Of a stretch of DNA of 64,000 nt, positions 1 to 8,357 are shown one piece after another. The translations under genes and the position numbers were made by a program. The DNA is from Candidatus Thorarchaeota archaeon MP11T_1 (lineage in GTDB: Archaea; Asgardarchaeota; Thorarchaeia; Thorarchaeales; Thorarchaeaceae): NCBI GenBank assembly GCA_002825515.1, contig PJET01000005.1, forward strand, positions 11,497-75,496. Reading direction: 5' to 3'. The number at the start of each line of letters is the position of its first letter. The stretch's first letter is position 1. The notes below the pieces were generated by a model, which ran no database searches, was not told the origin of the DNA, and was given only the letters and a program-made list of their open reading frames with translations.

Positions 1-391
1 AGCTGAAGACTAGAAAAGCTACACCAGCCATTATCATTCCTAGTATCATGAGTCTAGTTGCATATCCGGGTTGGAAGACATACTTTGAACCATAGTACAC
101 TAGTCCAAGGCCAACAACACCTACTAGAATAATCACTGACGCAACAATGCCCTCCATTCCTAATTGCTGGTCAATCCCAGGAGCAATTAGAATTGGCGCG
201 CCACTTTGACTACCTGCAATGGCAGGAGGTGTACGGACTAAAGTGTAGATATTACCACCGAGAACAAACAGTATAGCAAGGAACATTATACCAAAGATGA
301 CTGTGTCCGGAGGACGCGTAGGCATTCCAAAGCGGGGCCTAGTAAGTCGCACTCTTGGTTTTACTATGAATCTCGGCCACCAAGGTTTCAC
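1..391 (-). CDS. OST3/OST6-like membrane protein, truncated by window edge
   Basis: The reading frame is open from the window edge to a GTG at 389-391, preceded by a GAGGTA ribosome site; an in-frame stop lies further upstream. About 130 N-terminal residues are visible: a basic, Trp/Pro-rich start, then membrane segments. The segment GGNIYTLVRTPP, a polar loop and two more hydrophobic stretches resemble the membrane part of eukaryotic OST3/OST6 (TUSC3/MAGT1), which has a similar 'hydrophobic, Arg-x-Pro-Pro, loop, helix, helix' pattern. No thioredoxin-like domain precedes it. Membrane topology is visible; the OST assignment is inference by memory of the family and could be wrong. It is divergent from topA. 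Confidence 0.5.
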   Translation of the reverse strand, partial: MKPWWPRFIVKPRVRLTRPRFGMPTRPPDTVIFGIMFLAILFVLGGNIYTLVRTPPAIAGSQSGAPILIAPGIDQQLGMEGIVASVIILVGVVGLGLVYYGSKYVFQPGYATRLMILGMIMAGVAFLVFS

Positions 392-540
392 ATATCTTAC
401 CTCGAGCGGTCCACATTTTGCGTCTGCTTTTAAGACTTACGCGATATGCAATGTTGTACTAGTATGGAATACTTGTGCCACAATGGCTATTAAATTGTGT
501 AAATGATGGTGATAATGGATGAGAAACGAGGAATGAATAG

Positions 541-2670
541 ATGTCCAGATTGATGATCATCACAGAGAAGCCGATGGCAGCAAAACGTATTGCTTTTGCT
601 CTGGACGAAAGAAATGCTCCCACTGAGGTCAAAAAACGAGGTGCCTCCTATTTCGAGTGTAAGAGAGAGAATGATAATCTCATCGTTGTGTATGCACTTG
701 GACACCTATTCGAGCTCAAGCAGACTGAGAAGGGTTGGACCTACCCACGGATGGATGCCTCATGGGTCCCAAAGTATGAGGTTGAGAAAAAAGCCACTCA
801 AACGAAACCAATAATCAGTCTAATCAGAAGTCTTGCAAAAGAGGTCGATAATTTCGTTGTTGCAACCGATTATGATATTGAGGGGAGTCTGATCGGATAT
901 CTTACATTGAAACACGCCTGCAAGGCAAATCCAGAGGAAGCCTATCGAATGCTCTTCAGTACTCTTACTGAGTCAGAGGTTCAAAACGCTTTTGTCAATA
1001 TGTCGAACTCTCTGGACTTTCCAATGATTGAGGCTGGTCAGGTAAGACATGAGATTGATTGGCTATACGGAATCAATCTCACTAGAGCGCTGACTCTTGC
1101 GATTAAAAATACGGTTGGATGGTTCAAGATAGTTTCTACAGGACGGGTTCAAGGACCAACCCTTTCGTATGTAGCAGAAAGAGAGCAAATGATTAACGTC
1201 TTTGTCCCTTGTCCGTTTTGGATAATTCATGTAAAAACTAGACATATGGGTACAGAAATAGAACTGGAATATTCAAAGAAACGCATAGATATCAAGAGTG
1301 ATGCCGAGAAAATTGTTAGGGCATTGGATGAGAATAATGCTCATGTCGACTCAATAAACAGTAGGACAACAACGCAACTGCCCCATCCACCATTCAATCT
1401 TAGTGCTCTCCAATCGGAAGCCTATCGGCACTTTGGTTTTAAACCAAGCAGAACACTTGCCATCGCACAGTCGCTCTATCTTGATGCGCTCATCTCGTAT
1501 CCTCGAACAAATAGCGAGAAACTACCCCCAACTTTAGACTTGAAAGGAGTTCTCAATGGGCTTGGAGAGTTGAAAGATTATGCCTCAATGGTGAAGCGTG
1601 TGATAAAAGCCGGCAATTTCAATCCCGTTCAAGGAAAGAAGAGCGACCCTGCTCATCCGGCAATACATCCAACAGGGTCTAAGGCAACAAAGCGTCTAAC
1701 ACCCAGCGAGAGGAAATTGTATGATCTGATAGTCAGAAGATTTCTAGCCTTGTTTGGTGATGCTGCAGTAAAAGAACATCTTCGTGCAGACATTAGGCTC
1801 GAGGAGCATCTTATGTATCTTAGAGGGCTTAGAGTTCTGAAGATGGGGTGGATGGAGTTCTATGGACCTTATGCTAAGACAAAGGAGAAGGAGCTTCCTG
1901 AAATATCAGAGGGAGACCTAGTTCCACTGGGTCCTGTAAGTTTTGAAGAGAGATACACTCAACCTCCGCCAAGGTTCAATCCATCTAGTCTGTTGAAACT
2001 ATTGGAACGAGAAAACTTGGGAACAAAGGCAACAAGAGCGGGAATTGTAGACTCTATCAAGTCCCGAGGATATACAATCAATGAGAATTTCGAACTATCT
2101 ACCTTGGGATATGCTCTGTATGAAACCCTAGAGAAATACGTACCAGATATTCTATCTTCAGATTTAACACGTCATCTGGAAAATGAGATGAATGATATCC
2201 AGCAGAAACTAAAGAACAAAGATGAGGTCTTACTAGAAGCAAAAGAAGAGCTTCTGAAACTGCTTGATAATTTCAAGAGTCAGGAAGAGGGCATTGGAGA
2301 TTATCTAGTCCAAGGTCTCCAAAGGTATTGGAAGTCCAAAGAGGAACTCGGTGCATGTCCAAAGTGTGAAGATGGTATTCTTCGAGTGATAAAGTCGGCA
2401 AAGACAGGGAAAAGGTTTGCTGGATGCTCTAACTACAGTGAAGGGAAGTGTGACCAAACGTTTCCACTGCCACAAAAGGGGGATCTGACTCCCTTGGATA
2501 AGATCTGCCCTTATTGCGAATACCTAATGTTTCAGGTGACATCAGCACGCAGAAAGTGGGAAACGTGTATCAATTGGACTGAATGTCCAGGAAGGAAAGA
2601 TGAACTCAAAGAACTGGAGGAGAGGCGTGCGAAAAAGGCAGAGAACAAGGAGAAGGAGGATGAAAAGTGA
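541..2670 (+). CDS. topA: DNA topoisomerase IA
   Basis: 709 residues. Relaxes negatively supercoiled DNA by cutting one strand through a 5'-phosphotyrosine. An N-terminal Toprim domain (from MIITEKPMAAKRIA; acidic ATDYDIEGS near 113-121) is followed by the strand-passage region with the catalytic motif LISYPRTNS, the tyrosine being about residue 320. The C-terminal 110 residues hold two four-cysteine zinc ribbons (CPKC...GC...KC and CPYC...TC...CPG) and a charged tail. Length fits archaeal topoisomerase I/III. The next gene overlaps its stop by four bases (ATGA), so the two are translationally coupled. Confidence 0.95.
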   Translation: MSRLMIITEKPMAAKRIAFALDERNAPTEVKKRGASYFECKRENDNLIVVYALGHLFELKQTEKGWTYPRMDASWVPKYEVEKKATQTKPIISLIRSLAKEVDNFVVATDYDIEGSLIGYLTLKHACKANPEEAYRMLFSTLTESEVQNAFVNMSNSLDFPMIEAGQVRHEIDWLYGINLTRALTLAIKNTVGWFKIVSTGRVQGPTLSYVAEREQMINVFVPCPFWIIHVKTRHMGTEIELEYSKKRIDIKSDAEKIVRALDENNAHVDSINSRTTTQLPHPPFNLSALQSEAYRHFGFKPSRTLAIAQSLYLDALISYPRTNSEKLPPTLDLKGVLNGLGELKDYASMVKRVIKAGNFNPVQGKKSDPAHPAIHPTGSKATKRLTPSERKLYDLIVRRFLALFGDAAVKEHLRADIRLEEHLMYLRGLRVLKMGWMEFYGPYAKTKEKELPEISEGDLVPLGPVSFEERYTQPPPRFNPSSLLKLLERENLGTKATRAGIVDSIKSRGYTINENFELSTLGYALYETLEKYVPDILSSDLTRHLENEMNDIQQKLKNKDEVLLEAKEELLKLLDNFKSQEEGIGDYLVQGLQRYWKSKEELGACPKCEDGILRVIKSAKTGKRFAGCSNYSEGKCDQTFPLPQKGDLTPLDKICPYCEYLMFQVTSARRKWETCINWTECPGRKDELKELEERRAKKAENKEKEDEK

Positions 2671-2900
2671 GTTCCTGTTCAATTTGTGGTCGAGTAGTTG
2701 TGGGTGGGAGTGTCTTCTGTCACTATCATAAGGAGGCATTGGACAATATTCGTTCATCATATGAGAATTGGAGAAAAGCAAGTGATGTGAGTTGGAAGGA
2801 ATATATTCATTTGCTCCGCCAAATAGATGAGACCGGTCGTTGGGTACGTGAGGTGGCTGAAGAGATCAAGTTAGAAGATGATTCTTCAGCACCGACATGA
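2667..2900 (+). CDS. Small zinc-finger protein coupled to topA
   Basis: 77 residues. Begins CSICGRVVVGG and continues SVFCHYH, giving a Cys-x2-Cys...Cys-x2-His set consistent with one zinc site in the first 25 residues. The rest is helical and rich in Trp/Tyr (YENWRKA, WKEYIHLLRQI). I recognise a conserved archaeal small zinc protein type but no function. The start overlaps the topA stop in an ATGA, so it is very probably co-translated; a role with topoisomerase or DNA is a guess from position. Its 3' end overlaps the convergent gene at 2866-3210 by 35 bases. Confidence 0.75.
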   Translation: MSSCSICGRVVVGGSVFCHYHKEALDNIRSSYENWRKASDVSWKEYIHLLRQIDETGRWVREVAEEIKLEDDSSAPT

Positions 2901-3210
2901 GTTCCAACATTTGTTCTCGAGTGAGTGAGGTCATTCCGACAACAAGCATACAAGTCTGGTTGGTCCATGAAGCCAATCTCTCTGCGAGTGTTCGTACTAA
3001 CGTACTCTCAATCTCCGTAGTGAAGAATCCAACTGATGTGGGTTCAGAACGACCATGCCCTGCAGGAATAGCCATGGCAGACAAGCCAAGTCTGAACTGT
3101 TTTGAATCCGAGATTAGTACTAGAATGCCATTTGTCATGTTCATAATGCGTACCTTGATTGTCCCTGCAGAAGTGTCTGCAGAAAACTCTGTAATATCAT
3201 CAAACTCCAT
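2866..3210 (-). CDS. PAC4 (PSMG4)-like proteasome assembly chaperone homologue
   Basis: 114 residues, one compact alpha/beta domain: a strand pair (TIKVRIMNMTNGILVLI), a conserved middle (FRLGLSAMAIP), a Ser/Thr loop, the helix TLVRTLAERLASWTNQ and a final strand plus helix. The order and several short motifs (xxRLT/NMT near the start, LAxRLAxxTN in the helix) resemble eukaryotic PAC4, which helps assemble the proteasome alpha ring. That similarity is my recollection of the human family, not a search. The competing plus-strand frame is discarded because this one has the more protein-like composition. It converges with the topA operon. Confidence 0.6.
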   Translation of the reverse strand: MEFDDITEFSADTSAGTIKVRIMNMTNGILVLISDSKQFRLGLSAMAIPAGHGRSEPTSVGFFTTEIESTLVRTLAERLASWTNQTCMLVVGMTSLTREQMLELMSVLKNHLLT

Positions 3211-3244
3211 AGCTAATCAACAACAGAATGAAAAGGAAGGATAA

Positions 3245-5248
3245 ATGACTAACGAAAATGGTGGTTGGAAACAACAGGATTATCAAGGCACCGACTGGAG
3301 GGTGTGTAGAGCCCGAATGACTGAAGATTCCTCAAGCTATATGGACTTTTTTCCGTATCCTGAAGCGCGTGACGGACAAGAGGATATGATGAAAAAGATC
3401 GAAGAGTCGGTCAAGGCGGGCGTCCACATTTGTTCAGAGGCACCAAATGGTTTTGGAAAGACTTGTGTAGCATTGAGTAGCGTATTGCCTTGGGTGAAGG
3501 AAAATAAAGGAAAGATATTGTATTGTGCACGCACGCACAGACAACTTGACCGTGTTATGGAGGAACTTGAAGAAATTTCAGGTAACAAAGATGTTTCCGG
3601 TGTTTCTTTCCGTGGGCGAAGACATATGTGTTTGAACTCATTTGTGCTTGAGAATGCTGATTTTGTCGCCCCAATCTCTGAGGTTTGTGGACAATTAAAA
3701 GCAACTGGAAGATGTTCATACTTTGAGAATCTTCGTCGTGCTGGGAATCCTGAAGATCTTTTAGAAGATATGCCAAAGAAAGTGCTTTCAGCTCCTGAGA
3801 TTGCAAAGATTGCTAGTAACAAATCGCTATGTCCGTATGAATTAGCAAAGCGACTGGCAAAGGTAGTCGATGTTGTGTCTCTTTCGTATCTCTATGTCTT
3901 TGACCCTTGGATACTTGAGGTGTTCATCCCTGACTTAGAAACAGCGCCCTCAAAAATGGTACTAATACAAGATGAAGCACATAATGTTCCTTCTACAGCA
4001 TTGGACTCAGCTAGTGATTCATTGACTATAGGAACAATAAGACAGGCACTCCGAGAGGCAACAACCTACAATGATGAGCCTTCCAAGGATTTCATGCGTT
4101 CATTGGCTAAAACGGTTTTGGAACTCTCTTCAGATATGAAACAGATTGAGGAAAAATCAGTTAATCCTCGCAATATAGTTGAAACTACTATTAGAATAGC
4201 TCAGCTTGAACATCAACCACAGATACTAGCTCATATGAAAGAATTGGGAACAAAAATTAGACGAGGCCTTCTAAAAGCTGGCAAGTTTCCACGTTCTTCA
4301 ATTCACCGAGTGAGCGAGTTTCTAATTAGATGGTTGAGATGTGCAGAAAGAAAAGACTATGCATTCATATTAGCTTCCAGTCGAGGGTATGGAGAAAGTA
4401 GGAGAGTTTCATTGGACCTTGTTGCATTAGATCCGACATCAGTCACCGAGGGTGCCTTGAGCATGGTGCATAGCTCAATTGCGATATCTGGAACAATTTC
4501 ACCGTTGGATGCATATTCTGAAATGCTAGGATTCGGACCAGATGCTGTAAAAGCAACTTTTCAAAGCCCATTTGCCAGAAAAAACAGACTAGGTCTAATC
4601 ATCAGTGGTTTAGACACATCATTTCAGAACCGTAACAAATCAACCTTCGAACGCATAGTAGATCATTGTGCAGCTGTGGTAAATGCTACGCCAAGTAATA
4701 CTGGAATCTTCACCTCTAGTTATTCCATAGCCAATGCTTTGATTGAAGCTGGTCTAGAAAAACGCCTCCGGCGTAGGATGTATGTGGAAAAGCCAGGAAT
4801 GAAAGGCGTAGAGAATGACAAGTTGATTAGTGATTTTAGAAATGAGGGAAACCGTAGCGGAGCAGTGCTTCTTGGTGTGCAAGGTGGTCGAAACTCTGAG
4901 GGTGGGGATTTCCCTGGTACGACTATGGAGAGTGTAGTTGTTGTAGGAGTTCCATATGCGAAACCAACTCCAAGGATGGAGGCACTCATAGACTATTATG
5001 ATTCAAGATTTAATCAGAAAGGTAGGGATTATGCCTACGTGCTTCCAGCAATGACTCGCGCAATTCAAGCTGCTGGTAGACCAGTGAGAAGATTAGATGA
5101 TAGAGGGGTGATTGTCATGCTTGATCAAAGGTTTGGTACTCCATATCTGAGTAGATTCATTCCATCTTGGTTATCAGATGTCACGCAAATAATTCCAGAC
5201 GATCCTGAAGTGACTTCACATCAGGTTGAGAGTTTCTTTATTCTCTAA
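3245..5248 (+). CDS. XPD/Rad3-family Fe-S DNA helicase
   Basis: 667 residues. Superfamily 2 helicase unwinding DNA 5'-3' in repair. Walker A APNGFGKT (about 66-73), DEAH box QDEAHN (D243-H246), four cysteines C129, C148, C157 and C196 (the last in CPYE) spaced as in the Fe-S domain of XPD, then ISGTISPLDAY and the helicase motif VI QAAGRPVRR near the C terminus. Length is close to archaeal XPD. All four cluster ligands are present, so an active enzyme is expected. The preceding bases contain a purine-rich AAAGGAAGGATAA ribosome site. It converges with the next gene, overlapping by four bases. Confidence 0.93.
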   Translation: MTNENGGWKQQDYQGTDWRVCRARMTEDSSSYMDFFPYPEARDGQEDMMKKIEESVKAGVHICSEAPNGFGKTCVALSSVLPWVKENKGKILYCARTHRQLDRVMEELEEISGNKDVSGVSFRGRRHMCLNSFVLENADFVAPISEVCGQLKATGRCSYFENLRRAGNPEDLLEDMPKKVLSAPEIAKIASNKSLCPYELAKRLAKVVDVVSLSYLYVFDPWILEVFIPDLETAPSKMVLIQDEAHNVPSTALDSASDSLTIGTIRQALREATTYNDEPSKDFMRSLAKTVLELSSDMKQIEEKSVNPRNIVETTIRIAQLEHQPQILAHMKELGTKIRRGLLKAGKFPRSSIHRVSEFLIRWLRCAERKDYAFILASSRGYGESRRVSLDLVALDPTSVTEGALSMVHSSIAISGTISPLDAYSEMLGFGPDAVKATFQSPFARKNRLGLIISGLDTSFQNRNKSTFERIVDHCAAVVNATPSNTGIFTSSYSIANALIEAGLEKRLRRRMYVEKPGMKGVENDKLISDFRNEGNRSGAVLLGVQGGRNSEGGDFPGTTMESVVVVGVPYAKPTPRMEALIDYYDSRFNQKGRDYAYVLPAMTRAIQAAGRPVRRLDDRGVIVMLDQRFGTPYLSRFIPSWLSDVTQIIPDDPEVTSHQVESFFIL

Positions 5249-6009
5249 CAATCATTGGTCAATATGCAATCTAGTGACATCTCTCCGAGCAGAATCGCTC
5301 GAGCTTCATCTGTAGAAAGCTCTCTTTCACCTCGCGTAAATCTTTGTACAAACAATTTCAAAGACTTCACATACCCGGCTTTTGGTGAAAGGGCTGTATC
5401 ATTCTCCTCGCGTGGTCGTCCAGTTCTTCCGGCAATGATTATTGCAGATGACTGATCAGAAGTGATGCCTCTGAATAGTGTTGTGCGATGTTCATTTACA
5501 AGCTCAATGTTCAGATTAGGGAATTCTTGATCCATGGTTCGGAGATAGAGAGTTGAGAACAATTTCGAGCCAGTTCCTGTGCGTACTATTGTTTTACATT
5601 TTGGGAAAAGACGAGATATATATGACTCCAGACGAGAGGTCAAGCGAGCTGCAAATACTGGAGTTGTGAGTGAGTCTTTGAAAAGAACAACTCCGTCAAC
5701 AACTAGAGCTACACCAAAACGCATTCCGGGGTCTACTCCTATTGCGGCAACCATTGGATTCTGAACGTCATATAATTTAGCAAGAATCTCGATTGATGTG
5801 AAATCTGGGTCCATTAATTCATTAACAATAACAATGGTGTCATGATTGTTGAAGTCTTCTAATGTTGTTACGACTACTTTAGCGTCTTCACACCGAGAAT
5901 CACCAGGTGGGCAAACTTCAAACTTGAGGTCGAGTTTTTTCAAAAGCTCGATGACAAGATAGAGCACCTTAGGATTCTGTGTGGCAATTGCAACCTGCCA
6001 CCTAAGCAT
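5245..6009 (-). CDS. RNase H-fold (RuvC/YqgF-like) conserved archaeal protein
   Basis: 254 residues from the ATG at 6009 (MLRWQVAIATQ); a longer frame exists upstream but the extra 47 residues are basic and unconvincing and would overlap radB. A core of about 90-190 contains AAIGVDPGMRFGVALVVDG, the typical first strand-turn-strand of the RNase H/RuvC fold with an acidic Asp, followed by a helix and an 'IVRTGTGSKL' strand. Such proteins are conserved in archaea; whether it is a nuclease is not shown. It shares a 30-base divergent spacer with radB and ends against the XPD gene, which suggests a repair setting. Confidence 0.72.
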   Translation of the reverse strand: MLRWQVAIATQNPKVLYLVIELLKKLDLKFEVCPPGDSRCEDAKVVVTTLEDFNNHDTIVIVNELMDPDFTSIEILAKLYDVQNPMVAAIGVDPGMRFGVALVVDGVVLFKDSLTTPVFAARLTSRLESYISRLFPKCKTIVRTGTGSKLFSTLYLRTMDQEFPNLNIELVNEHRTTLFRGITSDQSSAIIIAGRTGRPREENDTALSPKAGYVKSLKLFVQRFTRGERELSTDEARAILLGEMSLDCILTNDC

Positions 6010-6039
6010 GGTATCGGTCCTTCTAGATATGCTTATCAC

Positions 6040-6765
6040 TTGAGTGTGACGACAAGAAGTCAAGTGGGATTGAATTTGATTCTTCCGTCTGGGGTATCGT
6101 TGCTTGATCGGATTCTTAATGGCGGTCTCCACACTGGATTTTTCACACATGTTTATGGAGATGCAGCTTCAGGAAAAACCACCCTTGCGCTCCAATTCGT
6201 AAAAAATGCACATAGACTCAATTTGGGAACAATCTATGTGAATTCTGAAAATACATCACCTGTAGAACGACTTGAACAAATGACTGCTCAATCGTTCAGT
6301 GAAATTCAGAATATGGTGAAAATTCTTGCTCCGAGAGGGTTTAATGAACAAGGCGCATTGATTGATGACCTGGAGTTGTATTTACGAGAGAATACAAAGC
6401 TCGTCATAATTGATACACTAACTAGATACTATAGACTAGAATTGGTAGATAAGAAGACAAACTATGCAAAACATAGAGAGCTGAACAGGCAAGCTGGGGT
6501 GTTGAAAGGACTTGCAAGGAATCAGGAGGTTGCAGTATTAGTATTGAATCAAGTTAGAGCACAAATTAAAAGCATTGATGATTTTGAGCCTGTTGCAAAG
6601 AATATCTTAGATTATTGGTCAGATTATACTATCAAATTACGCGTCGCACGAGAACCAGGTGAGAGGATCATTAAAAGAATCGTGCCCGAGGGAGAATATT
6701 CTGATGGAAGACTCTATCTCATCGAGAGCGGGATGTCGCCTGATAAGCCCCATGAGAAAGAGTGA
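6040..6765 (+). CDS. radB: RadB recombinase paralogue
   Basis: 241 residues starting with TTG at 6040. RadB is the short archaeal RecA/Rad51 paralogue that binds DNA and assists RadA. It starts directly with the core ATPase: LPSGVSLLDRILNGGL, Walker A GDAASGKTT (about 40-48), Walker B LVIIDTLTRYY, and the DNA-binding loop region VLVLNQVRA. The N-terminal helix-hairpin-helix domain of RadA is absent, as expected for RadB. It lies head-to-head with the RNase H-fold gene and is followed 38 bases later by carS. Confidence 0.9.
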   Translation: MSVTTRSQVGLNLILPSGVSLLDRILNGGLHTGFFTHVYGDAASGKTTLALQFVKNAHRLNLGTIYVNSENTSPVERLEQMTAQSFSEIQNMVKILAPRGFNEQGALIDDLELYLRENTKLVIIDTLTRYYRLELVDKKTNYAKHRELNRQAGVLKGLARNQEVAVLVLNQVRAQIKSIDDFEPVAKNILDYWSDYTIKLRVAREPGERIIKRIVPEGEYSDGRLYLIESGMSPDKPHEKE

Positions 6766-6803
6766 AATTGGTTAGTTCGACGGCAGACACGGAGTATTGC
6801 TAA

Positions 6804-7364
6804 ATGTATGAGGAACTGGCCATCTTTGAACTATCAATCTGGCTTGGATTAGCTGCATGGATTGCCAATGCCACTCCTGTATTGGGTGGTGGAGGAAAAC
6901 CCATAGATGGAGGTAGAAATTTTCGCGATGGTCGTCGCATATTGGGCAAAGGTAAAACAGTCCGAGGGTTCGCTGTCGGGATATTCTTTGGTACACTTAC
7001 TGGCATAGTGCAGTTTCTAGCAGCTCCGTATCTAAGACCATTACTTTCTCAGTTTGTCACAATAACACCAGAGATGGACTATGTGTTAAGTATTAGTGTC
7101 CCAGTAGCATTTCTCTTGTCACTAGGAGCTCTCACTGGTGATGTGATTGGTTCTTTTATTAAAAGAAGGGTGAATGTGAAGAGTGGTGATCCTTCACCAT
7201 TTCTTGACCAAGTGGGGTTCATAATTATGGCATTGATTTTTGCATTCCCATTAATGATGCCAAGCCCAATCTTTGTGATGATTCTAATACTAACCACATT
7301 GGGAATACATTGGCTTAGCAATGCGTTGGGCTATCTGCTAGGACTAAAGAAAAACCCATGGTAG
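6804..7364 (+). CDS. carS: CDP-archaeol synthase (CarS)
   Basis: 186 residues, integral membrane enzyme that transfers CMP from CTP to digeranylgeranylglyceryl phosphate, activating the archaeal lipid core for head-group addition. The signature PIDGGRNFRDGRRILGKGKT followed by a transmembrane helix is diagnostic of the family, and GDVIGSFIKRR in the middle is the second conserved loop. About five hydrophobic segments are visible. Together with egsA (31.7 kb) and the mevalonate operon (24-28 kb) it gives three ether-lipid loci in the window. Confidence 0.95.
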   Translation: MYEELAIFELSIWLGLAAWIANATPVLGGGGKPIDGGRNFRDGRRILGKGKTVRGFAVGIFFGTLTGIVQFLAAPYLRPLLSQFVTITPEMDYVLSISVPVAFLLSLGALTGDVIGSFIKRRVNVKSGDPSPFLDQVGFIIMALIFAFPLMMPSPIFVMILILTTLGIHWLSNALGYLLGLKKNPW

Positions 7365-7496
7365 ATATGACCCAAGGAAAACCATAAAAGGTGACTAAAA
7401 AACACTATTCCATCTACATCAATTCCACTGGAGTACTACAATGTCCACGTGATTTGATGAGTGCTCAAGTTTCTATAAACCGGAGTAGTCCTAATA

Positions 7497-8357
7497 ATGA
7501 TGGTCAAGGATTGCATGCAATCAGAAGTAGTTTACGTATCTGTGCCAGGAACCAGAGAAGATGTTCTTCAACTTATGGCTGAAAAACAAATCAATGGTGT
7601 TCCCGTGGTAAAGAAGGGGACAAAGCAGCTAGTAGGGATTGTAACTAGAACAGATCTTCTTCAAAAAGCAGATGAGAATCAGTTGGCAATGCTCATGGTA
7701 AGGGACCCTGACACCGTCACTCCTAGGACTGACATTAAAACAGCTCTTAAGATAATGATTGAGAAGAAATACAGAAGACTTCCTGTTGTTGAAAAAGATG
7801 AACTTGTAGGACTGGTTTCGGTTCCTGACATCCTCGGAGTCACTCTTGAAAAAGACAAAAAATATGGTTCAATGGAAATAGCAAACTTTGTTACTAGGTC
7901 AGTGAATGCTGTCTGGGAGAAGACTCCGCTTCCACTCTCATACATGATAATGGAGATGGCTGGTAAAAATGGACTAGTTGTGCTTGGTGAGAGCGGCGGT
8001 GTGACAGGAATGATTACTGTGAGTGATTTTATTCGCCTCTCAGAAGTCACAGTTGAAAACAACATCTCACAGACATTCAGTGGCACAGATAGTGCAGTCG
8101 ATTGGGGATGGACTTCGAAAGATTTCCTTGTTGTGACTAAGAAACTACTTCGATTACCGGGTAAGGCAGTGGAGGATGTGATGACCAGGAACATCATTAG
8201 CTTTACCGAGATTACTACTGTTTCTGAATGTGTCAGGACTCTTCGAAATGAGGAGATTGATCAGGCACCTGTATTGTCTGTAACTGGAAGTCTTATCGGT
8301 ATGATTGAGGATCAAGAACTACTACTTCTGGCTCTTGAATCGCAGAGTGAGGACTAA
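7497..8357 (+). CDS. Four-CBS-domain protein
   Basis: 286 residues. Four CBS motifs in two Bateman pairs: MVKDCMQSEVVYVSV...GVPVVKK (1-55), MVRDPDTVTPRTD...RRLPVVEKDELVGLV (65-115), a diverged third (about 125-180) and VEDVMTRNIISFTE...APVLSVTGSLIGMI (225-283). CBS pairs bind adenine nucleotides and sense energy or ligand state. No enzymatic domain is attached, so it probably regulates a partner protein. ATG at 7500 is an alternative start. Its stop overlaps the end of the convergent polC gene by four bases. Confidence 0.85.
   Translation: MMVKDCMQSEVVYVSVPGTREDVLQLMAEKQINGVPVVKKGTKQLVGIVTRTDLLQKADENQLAMLMVRDPDTVTPRTDIKTALKIMIEKKYRRLPVVEKDELVGLVSVPDILGVTLEKDKKYGSMEIANFVTRSVNAVWEKTPLPLSYMIMEMAGKNGLVVLGESGGVTGMITVSDFIRLSEVTVENNISQTFSGTDSAVDWGWTSKDFLVVTKKLLRLPGKAVEDVMTRNIISFTEITTVSECVRTLRNEEIDQAPVLSVTGSLIGMIEDQELLLLALESQSED

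Noticed and set aside
2897..3244. Plus-strand frame of 115 residues
   Set aside because: Antisense of the PAC4-like gene; its composition is less protein-like and it has no linked ribosome site.
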